Shown one piece after another: positions 1 to 4,571 of a stretch of DNA of 5,991 nt. The notes under the pieces were generated by a model, which made no database searches, was not told where the DNA came from, and saw nothing but the letters and a program-made list of their open reading frames with translations. Origin of the DNA: Deltaproteobacteria bacterium (GTDB taxonomy: Bacteria > Desulfobacterota > Dissulfuribacteria > Dissulfuribacterales > QOAL01); assembly GCA_015486425.1 (NCBI GenBank), contig WFRQ01000037.1, forward strand, positions 1-5,991, given 5' to 3'. The first letter of the stretch is position 1. Every line of letters begins with the position of its first letter. A program made the translations under genes and the position numbers.

Positions 1-11
1 AGGAGGATAAT

Positions 12-164
12 ATGTCGGACAGGGAAAGAAAAAAGGTATCTGCTCAGGGGGTACCGCATCTGCTACGTTGTCGGGGGCTCGAAGTACGGGAAGTACGCCT
101 TCGCCCCCTCCGCCTTGCATCTGCAGCACCCTCTGAGCAGATACGTGTCAAACAAAAAACATGA
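12..164 (+). other. Short 50-codon reading frame behind a perfect Shine-Dalgarno, mostly repeat-encoded; possible gene remnant
   Basis: A textbook AGGAGG (1-6) sits 5 nt before an ATG at 12. The frame runs 50 codons to TGA at 162-164. Only the first eight residues (MSDRERKK) lie outside the 109-bp palindromic element at 36-144; the rest is a read-through of that element and looks arginine- and leucine-rich with no recognisable domain. The simplest reading is a genuine translation start whose gene was cut off when the palindromic element arrived, leaving a remnant. A short functional peptide, or a chance SD-ATG pair, cannot be excluded. Nothing downstream on this strand continues the gene. Low confidence. 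Confidence 0.2.
36..144. repeat. 109-bp palindromic element, copy 1 (REP/MITE-like)
   Basis: The element is bounded by perfect 12-bp terminal inverted repeats, gtatctgctcag (36-47) and ctgagcagatac (133-144). Its interior is an imperfect palindrome that folds around 85-95 (ctcgaagtac against gtacgccttcg). It encodes no transposase. A second copy lies at 1366-1473 in the opposite orientation and shares long blocks, among them ggtaccgcatctgct, ggctcgaagta and ctccgccttgcatctgcag. The size, closed palindrome and intergenic location fit a REP/BIME or MITE-type non-autonomous repeat. The family name is not known to me. Confidence 0.8.
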
Positions 165-166
165 TC

Positions 167-247
167 TTCTTTGCGTCCTTTGCAACTTGAGCGAAGCGGG
201 CGGTTTAAAAACAAAAACTTAACCGCAGACGCAAAGGACGCAAAGAA
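167..247. repeat. Nested inverted repeat (17-bp perfect arms) between element copy 1 and rubrerythrin
   Basis: The arms ttctttgcgtcctttgc (167-183) and gcaaaggacgcaaagaa (231-247) are exact reverse complements. Inside them a second pair, gcggtt (200-205) and aaccgc (221-226), closes a smaller A-rich loop. The sequence ccgcagacgcaaaggacgcaaag resembles an intergenic repeat I recall as common in Desulfobacterota and related genomes. It lies about 70 bp downstream of the rubrerythrin stop codon, so it could also limit minus-strand transcripts from that gene, but neither strand has a clear T-tract after the stem. Confidence 0.65.
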
Positions 248-285
248 TTAACTGATAAAAATAAACTGATATGCTTGTAATGCTA

Positions 286-301
286 TCAGCAAATATGCTG
301 A
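286..301. other. Small 6-bp hairpin just downstream of rubrerythrin
   Basis: tcagca (286-291) and tgctga (296-301) pair perfectly around a 4-nt aata loop, 18 bp beyond the rubrerythrin stop codon. There is no U-tract after it on the minus strand, so it is not a convincing intrinsic terminator. It may protect the transcript's 3' end or be chance. Confidence 0.25.
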
Positions 302-318
302 ACAGTTATGAATTTTTC

Positions 319-867
319 TTACTCTCCAAAGTAGCGCTTCAGAAGCCCGGCAAATGCCTGACCGTGGCGTGCTTCATCCTTGCACATTTCATGCACTGTG
401 TCATGGATGGCATCCAGACCAAGCTCCTTGGCCTTCACCGCGATGTCCTTCTTACCCTGGCAGGCGCCGAATTCAGCTTCAACCCTGGCTTTGAGATTAG
501 CCTTTGTGTCTGCCACAACCACTTCACCAAGAAGCTCAGCAAACTTGGAAGCATGCTCTGCCTCCTCAAATGCTATGCGCTTATATGCCTCAGCCACCTC
601 TGGATAGCCTTCCCTGTCGGCCTGCCTGCTCATGGCAAGGTACATGCCTACCTCTGTACACTCGCCGGTAAAGTTGGCTCTGAGGCCTTCAAGAATCTCA
701 GAATCAACATCTTTTGCCACACCGATTACATGACCGTCGGCAAATTCAAGCGGACCTCCTGTTACCTCAACAAATTTGTCTGCTGAGGCGCCGCACTGGG
801 GGCACTTTTCCGGAGGGGTATCACCTTCATGAATATAACCGCATACTGTACATCTGAATTTTTTCAT
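319..867 (-). CDS. rbr: Reverse rubrerythrin (N-terminal rubredoxin domain plus ferritin-like diiron domain), peroxide reductase
   Basis: A 182-residue cytosolic diiron protein expected to reduce hydrogen peroxide (and possibly oxygen) with electrons from NADH via redox partners. Residues 1-35 are a rubredoxin domain with a Cys4 iron site, C6-x2-C9 and C22-x2-C25. Residues about 50-182 are a ferritin-like four-helix bundle. E69 or E72 (helix A), E102-x2-H105, E130 or E132, and E165-x2-H168 are the expected diiron ligands. In classical rubrerythrin the rubredoxin domain is C-terminal; the inverted order marks the 'reverse' type known from Clostridium acetobutylicum and many anaerobes, and the length matches. 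The ATG at 867 is preceded by taaggag with 6-nt spacing (SD core 874-879). The gene is alone on its strand, flanked on both sides by repeat-rich DNA. The family assignment is secure; the physiological electron donor is not visible here. Confidence 0.93.
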   Translation of the reverse strand: MKKFRCTVCGYIHEGDTPPEKCPQCGASADKFVEVTGGPLEFADGHVIGVAKDVDSEILEGLRANFTGECTEVGMYLAMSRQADREGYPEVAEAYKRIAFEEAEHASKFAELLGEVVVADTKANLKARVEAEFGACQGKKDIAVKAKELGLDAIHDTVHEMCKDEARHGQAFAGLLKRYFGE

Positions 868-911
868 TATTATCTCCTTAATCTGTCTGAATTTTGGGAT
901 TATTGGTTTTT

Positions 912-926
912 TTGAAAAGTTTTCAA
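912..926. promoter_or_regulatory. Operator-like palindrome in the rubrerythrin leader
   Basis: TTGAAAA-G-TTTTCAA is a perfect 7-bp inverted repeat, 45 bp upstream of the rubrerythrin start and downstream of the putative promoter. Its size and A/T-rich dyad fit a repressor binding site in the transcribed leader. It is not a match to the PerR box I know (TTATAATnATTATAA). The binding protein is unknown and chance occurrence in AT-rich DNA is possible. Confidence 0.35.
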
Positions 927-963
927 GGTGCAGTGGATGTGGTTCCCTGCCGCCTGGTCAATA

Positions 964-992
964 AAGATAAATAAGATTCTATATTTTTGCAA
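964..992 (-). promoter_or_regulatory. Putative sigma-70-type promoter for rubrerythrin
   Basis: On the minus strand a TTGCAA (-35, 987-992) is followed after exactly 17 bp by TATCTT (-10, 964-969). This would start transcription near 957 and leave a leader of about 90 nt that contains the 912-926 palindrome. Each hexamer has mismatches to consensus, so this is a candidate only. Confidence 0.35.
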
Positions 993-1030
993 GACTTATT
1001 ATCATGAATCCTGTAAAATTCATTTATCCG

Positions 1031-1086
1031 AAAATAGCGCAAAGCTGAAAGCTCAGGGCTGAAAGCACAAGAAGTTCCTGATTGAG
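1031..1086 (+). repeat. Direct repeat A, about 55 bp (gctgaaagc-containing)
   Basis: This block begins aaaatagcgcaaagctgaaa and recurs at 1310-1365 with only a few substitutions and one-base indels. Each copy contains gctgaaagc twice, separated by five bases. In copy A the repeat continues without a break into the 20-bp sequence at 1082-1101. No protein is encoded. Confidence 0.8.
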
Positions 1087-1101
1087 CGATTGTTCGGATT
1101 T
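1082..1101 (+). repeat. 20-bp exact repeat, copy 1 (inverted copy at 3900-3919)
   Basis: ttgagcgattgttcggattt occurs here and, perfectly as its reverse complement, at 3900-3919, about 2.8 kb away. Twenty identical bases in a 6-kb window is well beyond chance. It forms the tail of direct repeat A. Confidence 0.75.
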
Positions 1102-1127
1102 GCTCCTCGCCCCCTCAAGGATGAATT

Positions 1128-1301
1128 CCCATTATAGTGTACGCTATATGGGGGTTTTTGCTGGTGCCCAAACTCCAGTTTGGGTACCCATTGGTCTGAA
1201 GCTCCTGCTTCTTTCCTTATTGATACCTGTAGATGGGTCACCAGTCCCTGTGTGGAAGCTGGAGCTTCCGGGGGTACGTTCCAAAACTGGAGTTTGGGAA
1301 C
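1128..1301. repeat. Chain of five small stem-loops, several sharing an 'ACT-SS-AGT' or 'AGCT-SS-AGCT' core
   Basis: Five inverted repeats follow one another. They are: 1128-1152 (cccat/atag paired with ctatatggg, one bulge); 1163-1188 (ggtg-cccaaact around cc, including 8 perfect central pairs); 1198-1211 (gaagc-tcct-gcttc); 1254-1269 (ggaagct-gg-agcttcc, 7 perfect pairs); and 1278-1301 (gttccaaaact-gg-agtttgggaac, one mismatch). The second, fourth and fifth are variants of one palindrome, with a two-base centre that is cc or gg and stem positions that change in pairs. Similar gttcccaaactccagtttgggaac units are, as I recall, dispersed repeats in other bacteria. The chain is bracketed by the two copies of direct repeat A/B. 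It is non-coding. Confidence 0.7.
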
Positions 1302-1309
1302 GAGCGGAT

Positions 1310-1365
1310 AAAATAGCGCAAAGCTGAAAGCTCAAGGCTGAAAGCAAAAAAGTTCCTAATTTGAG
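1310..1365 (+). repeat. Direct repeat B, second copy of the 55-bp repeat, cut off by the palindromic element
   Basis: Matches 1031-1086 from aaaatagcgcaaagctgaaa through gttcct.attgag. The last ten bases, ctaatttgag (1356-1365), also match the reverse complement of 3915-3924. In the other copies this is followed by cgattgttcggattt; here the sequence switches at 1366 straight into the palindromic element. Confidence 0.8.
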
Positions 1366-1473
1366 GTAGCTACTCACATGTGCTGCAGATGCAAGGCGGA
1401 GAGGGCGAAGGCGTGCAACACCTACTTCGAGCCCTTGACAACACAGCAGATGCGGTACCTTGTGAGTAGATAC
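1366..1473. repeat. 108-bp palindromic element, copy 2 (inverted relative to copy 1)
   Basis: The terminal inverted repeats gtagctactcac (1366-1377) and gtgagtagatac (1462-1473) pair at 11 of 12 positions. The reverse complement aligns along its whole length with the element at 36-144. Against copy 1 the termini differ at two paired positions, and both partners have changed (G-C pairing in copy 1 where copy 2 has A-T, and ctcaG/Ctgag becoming ctcaC/Gtgag). Such paired changes point to selection for folding, as DNA hairpin or RNA. The element ends 35 bp before the 1509 start codon, so it fills the region where that gene's promoter would be expected. Confidence 0.8.
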
Positions 1474-1508
1474 AATTCAGGAATCATATTTTTTGAAAGG
1501 ACTGAATC

Positions 1509-1991
1509 ATGGGAACCGTCCAGAATGTAAACATATTTTTTTTCATCGGTTTAATCATCCTCCTTTTGTCGGTCGTGGGGCTTGCTATGCTCATGCGCCA
1601 TGTCAGGAAGGCCAGGCGGGACATTGATGATGTTATTTCTACAAGGTTCCAAAGGGATGAAATCCTGTGCTTGGACAGCAGAGCGGTGTTTTTTGGAATC
1701 GCCTCCTGCAGGTATGCTCAGATAAGGGGAAACGGAGTGCTTGTGCTTACAGGAGATGAGCTTTTTTTCCGCAGGCTTCTTCCTGAAATGGAACTTTCAA
1801 TACATATTGAAAACATCGTTAAAGTGGATACTCCGCGAAGTTTTCTCGGGAAATCCATATTCAAGCCCCTGCTCAGGGTGGATTATCGCACTCCTTCAGG
1901 ACAGATGGATGCTGCCGCCTGGTATGTGCGCAATCTGCATGAATTCAGGAAATATCTTTTATCTGAATTGCGCGCTGGAAAGGCCGGGTGA
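1509..1991 (+). CDS. Small membrane-anchored protein with a probable PH-like domain, function unknown
   Basis: A 160-residue protein. One hydrophobic helix spans residues about 9-29. It is followed by a basic stretch (R30, R33, K34, R36, R37), which predicts an outside N-terminus and a cytoplasmic remainder. Residues about 46-150 form an alternating beta-strand pattern (GVLVLTGDELFFRRLLP at 76-92, IHIENIVKVD at 98-107, SFLGKSIFKPLLRVDY at 111-126, AAWYVR at 136-141) and end in a helix. This resembles bacterial PH-like/GRAM-like domains, and I recall similar hypothetical proteins in deltaproteobacteria. The start has gaaagga (1495-1501) 7 nt upstream. The gene is alone on its strand, ends 12 bp before the converging cobD-like gene, and has no terminator in between. 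The fold is inferred; no function can be assigned. Confidence 0.75.
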   Translation: MGTVQNVNIFFFIGLIILLLSVVGLAMLMRHVRKARRDIDDVISTRFQRDEILCLDSRAVFFGIASCRYAQIRGNGVLVLTGDELFFRRLLPEMELSIHIENIVKVDTPRSFLGKSIFKPLLRVDYRTPSGQMDAAAWYVRNLHEFRKYLLSELRAGKAG

Positions 1992-2003
1992 GAAAGGCAC
2001 GCC

Positions 2004-3095
2004 TCATTTTTGCTGGGGTTCAATGGCCTTCAGCGCCTGCAGCAGCTTCAGGTTTTCTTTATGGCTTCTCAGGCTGATACGAACATATTCGTCCGGTCCA
2101 AGGCCATGGAAATTGTGGCAGTCACGGATAATCAGGCCTTTTTCCATTAGAAGTGCGCAGAGTTCACGCGCTGTAAAATTTCCCTTGAGCCTGAAGAGCA
2201 TGAAGTGAGTGTTTCCCGGCACGGCTTCAAGCACAGCGCTTTCCTTTAAGGAGCTGAGGAAAAATTCTTTTTCTCTGTGACAGAATTTTCTCACAGCAGC
2301 CTCATAAGACGTATCTTGTGCCAGCCACTCCCCGGCTATCTGCGCCAGCCTGTTCACCTGCCAGGGCCGGGCAGCGCTTGAGAGAGCCGGTATTGTTTCA
2401 TTATGTGCCGCCGCATATCCCAGCCTGAGCCCGGGTATGCCAAAAATCTTTGAAAAGGAGCGAAGCACAACGCAGTTTTTCGGAAGTGGCGCGGTAAGCA
2501 TGGAGCTTTTGTTGTCCTGGTCAATGAACGGGGCGTAGGATTCGTCAATAACCCATATTGCATCTGAATTTGCTCTCACCGCAGTGGCGATTTTTTCCGG
2601 TTTTATGAATGTGCCTGTAGGGTTGTTGGGATTGCAGAAGAAGACCATGCATCTATTGGTTTTTGCAGCTTCAGACAGGGCCTGCAAAAATGAGCCTGTC
2701 TCCGTATGTGTATTTCGGTTCAACAGGTTTACATGTTTTACAGGGATACCTGCACCAGCAGCAGCGTCTGCGTAATCCGCGTATGTTGGAACAGGGATTA
2801 TCACTGACTCAGGATTGAAGATGCCTGGAAGAGTGTAAATCCATTCGGTAGTGCCGCCTGAAATCAGAAAATTTTCAGGCAGCATCCTGAAACGTTTTGA
2901 TAGAGCCACACGAACGCCATAACTGTCCACCTCGGGCAGATGCCTTATCTGCTGTATGCTCTCTGAAAGCAGGCTGTCAAGCCCTGAGGGCAGGGGAAGC
3001 GGACTTACATTGCTGCTGAAGTCTGATAATGAGTCTGCAGGCAGGCCGGTTTTGCGTGCAATGGAGTATATTTCGCCGCCGTGGCCGTGGAGCAT
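2004..3095 (-). CDS. cobD: CobD-like threonine-phosphate decarboxylase / HisC-family PLP aminotransferase
   Basis: A fold-type I PLP enzyme, most likely converting L-threonine O-3-phosphate to (R)-1-aminopropan-2-yl phosphate, which attaches the nucleotide loop in cobalamin biosynthesis. Starting at ATG 3095 gives 363 residues. HGHGGEIY (3-10) and DFSSNVSPLPLP (25-36) are the N-terminal signature of CobD proteins rather than HisC. GGTTEWIY is at 80-87, the NPNNPTG cofactor motif at 155-161 and DESYAPF at 184-190. The Schiff-base lysine K216 is in SFSK (213-216), with GLRLGY at 222-227 and a substrate-carboxylate arginine in YVRISLR near the C-terminus. The reading frame is open to a TTG at 3164 (386 residues), but no SD supports it. 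The shorter start gives family-typical length and puts the lysine at 216, the number I recall for Salmonella CobD. The SD is weak (cagga, about 13 nt). No other cobalamin gene or cobalamin riboswitch is visible, so a HisC or related aminotransferase role remains possible. Confidence 0.82.
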   Translation of the reverse strand: MLHGHGGEIYSIARKTGLPADSLSDFSSNVSPLPLPSGLDSLLSESIQQIRHLPEVDSYGVRVALSKRFRMLPENFLISGGTTEWIYTLPGIFNPESVIIPVPTYADYADAAAGAGIPVKHVNLLNRNTHTETGSFLQALSEAAKTNRCMVFFCNPNNPTGTFIKPEKIATAVRANSDAIWVIDESYAPFIDQDNKSSMLTAPLPKNCVVLRSFSKIFGIPGLRLGYAAAHNETIPALSSAARPWQVNRLAQIAGEWLAQDTSYEAAVRKFCHREKEFFLSSLKESAVLEAVPGNTHFMLFRLKGNFTARELCALLMEKGLIIRDCHNFHGLGPDEYVRISLRSHKENLKLLQALKAIEPQQK

Positions 3096-3245
3096 GCTAT
3101 GCTGAAAATCCTGAGGTGTCTGAAGGGAGTATTGAGATGTGAAGGTTCTGCCCTGGTACCTCAATTATGAGTGAAGTTACCAGAACAGTTTCGTATTCAA
3201 GGGAAAAGAAACGTAATTATTCAGTGTAGTTCTTTCCCCCTGCCT

Positions 3246-3806
3246 TTATGATTGAGGCGGGCCAAAGGATTTTTCAAAGAGCCCTCTGATGGCAGCCTTT
3301 CCCTGGTCTGTAAGATGGCGCGTGCCTGTGCCTACAAAGCTGGTGCCGGATATGATGGGGTCATCTTCAACCCATTTGCTGTCCTTCCATGAAAACCACC
3401 TGTTCTGCTCCTGATCAAATACACTGATTGGCCTGTTGAAGAGTTTTCCAAGCTCCACGGCCCATCCTGTACCGCCCTTGACTGTATTATCCTTCTGTAT
3501 CCAGCCGATGGCAAAGACCTGGTGGCCGTTGTTTACCATGTGAAAGATGGACTGGATGACACGCCTTATTTTTTCTGCCTGGGCGTAGGTGCGGCCCATG
3601 CGTTTAGAGACTATCTCCATGCTGATGTCACCCTGCTTGAGCTCTTCTTCAGTGAGCACCTTTACATCCTTGGAACGGTCCAACTTATGGCCCTTGAAAG
3701 AGAAATTTACCTCCTGCAGGCCCCATTCCTCGGCACATTTGCCAAATTCAGCCTCGGCCCCTCTGAGGCCTCCGCTGTAGAGAGTGATCTGTGATTTATC
3801 TGTCAT
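3246..3806 (-). CDS. SLOG/LOG-like Rossmann-fold protein of unknown function
   Basis: A 186-residue soluble protein. Near the N-terminus, YSGGLRGAEAEFG (10-22) resembles the glycine-rich SGGxxGAD nucleotide-binding loop of SLOG/DprA/LOG proteins. KGGTGWAVELGKL (110-122) resembles the PGGxGTxxE motif that carries the catalytic glutamate (here E118) of LOG phosphoribohydrolases. It is followed by a strand, PISVFDQ (126-132), and then GTGTR (159-163). Between them VNFSFKGH (33-40) and VNNGHQVFAIGWI (91-103) look like conserved core elements. I recall hypothetical proteins with this same block order, but no established activity. Nucleotide or nucleotide-sugar binding is inferred. ggagga (3816-3821) lies 9 nt before the ATG. 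The gene follows rdgB by 141 bp on the same strand and precedes the cobD-like gene. Confidence 0.75.
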   Translation of the reverse strand: MTDKSQITLYSGGLRGAEAEFGKCAEEWGLQEVNFSFKGHKLDRSKDVKVLTEEELKQGDISMEIVSKRMGRTYAQAEKIRRVIQSIFHMVNNGHQVFAIGWIQKDNTVKGGTGWAVELGKLFNRPISVFDQEQNRWFSWKDSKWVEDDPIISGTSFVGTGTRHLTDQGKAAIRGLFEKSFGPPQS

Positions 3807-3888
3807 TTTAAATTATCCTCCGATTAGTTTTGTGGAACAGCGCTCCGGTTTTTAAAGAGCGTTTATAAGACTATATTGAGCTATGGTA

Positions 3889-3905
3889 GGATTTGCTGAA
3901 AATCC
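3889..3905. other. 6-bp hairpin between rdgB and the SLOG-like gene
   Basis: ggattt (3889-3894) and aaatcc (3900-3905) pair perfectly around a 5-nt loop, about 45 bp past the rdgB stop on the minus strand. It shares bases with the repeat at 3900-3919. There is no T-tract after it on the minus strand, so it does not qualify as an intrinsic terminator. Confidence 0.25.
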
Positions 3906-3919
3906 GAACAATCGCTCAA
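3900..3919 (-). repeat. 20-bp exact repeat, copy 2 (inverted copy of 1082-1101)
   Basis: aaatccgaacaatcgctcaa is the exact reverse complement of 1082-1101. Reading on the minus strand, the preceding bases ctaatttgag also equal the end of direct repeat B (1356-1365). The upstream gctgaaagc part of the 55-bp repeat is absent, so this is a solo fragment of the same family in the gap between rdgB and the SLOG-like gene. Confidence 0.7.
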
Positions 3920-3947
3920 ATTAGCAATTAGATTAAGTAAATAAAGT

Positions 3948-4571
3948 TCAGGGGTTGTCTTTTCCCCTGGTCTTTTCGAGGAATTCCGGCAGCATCTCCC
4001 TGAGTTTCTTAAGGGCATTTCCCCTGTGGCTTATGGCATTTTTCTCATCAGGCGATATCTGCGCCATACATCGGTTAAGCTCAGGGACAAAGAATACCGG
4101 ATCATAGCCAAACCCCTCGGAGCCTGCAGGCTCCCGGGCAATGACCCCTTCACAGCTTCCCTCGGCGCTTATCCACTGGCCTGAGGGATGAAACAGCACC
4201 ATTACACACTTGAAGCGGGCTGTCCTCTTTTCATCCGGGATGTCCCTCATCTCTTCAAGCAGTTTCAGGTAATTTTCCTCATCAGTTGCATTATCTCCGG
4301 CATATCTTGCGGAATAAACTCCGGGAGCGCCGTCAAGTGCATCCACCACAAGCCCTGAGTCATCGGCAAGAGCCATGAATCCTGTTGCTGACGCTATCTC
4401 CCGGGCCTTTTTCAGTGAATTACCAATAAAGGTATCTGCGTCTTCTTCAACTTCAGGCGCCCCTTTTATGTCAGCAACTGATACTACCTCAATACCAAAG
4501 TCCTTCATAAGGGCCTGGAGTTCCCTGATTTTACCCCTGTTGCGGGTTGCAAGTACAATCTGTCTTTTCAT
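3948..4571 (-). CDS. rdgB: XTP/dITP pyrophosphatase (Ham1/RdgB family, nucleotide-pool sanitation)
   Basis: A 207-residue cytosolic enzyme that hydrolyses non-canonical purine triphosphates (dITP, XTP, ITP) to the monophosphate and pyrophosphate, keeping deaminated purines out of DNA and RNA. All family motifs are present: TRNRGK at 9-14, ADDSGL at 69-74 (metal-binding/catalytic aspartates D70 and D71), GAPGVYSARYAG at 81-92, FGYDPVF at 154-160 (base recognition) and ISHRGNAL at 180-187. Length is normal. The ATG at 4571 gives the usual MKRQIVLATRN start immediately before the TxNxxK loop, so the 41-bp overlap with the upstream polyferredoxin gene appears real. The overlap implies co-transcription and probably translational coupling. 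No strong SD is visible; translation may depend on ribosomes finishing the upstream gene. Confidence 0.96.
   Translation of the reverse strand: MKRQIVLATRNRGKIRELQALMKDFGIEVVSVADIKGAPEVEEDADTFIGNSLKKAREIASATGFMALADDSGLVVDALDGAPGVYSARYAGDNATDEENYLKLLEEMRDIPDEKRTARFKCVMVLFHPSGQWISAEGSCEGVIAREPAGSEGFGYDPVFFVPELNRCMAQISPDEKNAISHRGNALKKLREMLPEFLEKTRGKDNP

Noticed and set aside
271..786. Plus-strand 171-codon reading frame opposite rubrerythrin
   Set aside because: It is antisense to a gene with complete conserved motifs, has no SD, and its translation has no recognisable domain.
1128..1159. Stem-loop followed by ttttt on the plus strand, resembling an intrinsic terminator
   Set aside because: The stem is AT-rich with a bulge, two Gs separate it from five Ts, and there is no plus-strand gene upstream to terminate. 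It is better explained as one of the repeat stem-loops.
1053..1377. Three reading frames (both strands) of 62-81 codons in the repeat-rich intergenic region
   Set aside because: They are made entirely of inverted and direct repeats, overlap one another on opposite strands, and lack ribosome sites; the palindromes explain the open frames.
36..1473. CRISPR array
   Set aside because: The repeats are palindromic, unevenly spaced and in mixed orientation, without regular unique spacers.
3096..3245. Cobalamin riboswitch upstream of the cobD-like gene
   Set aside because: Only 150 bp is available and no B12-box-like sequence or long leader structure is seen.
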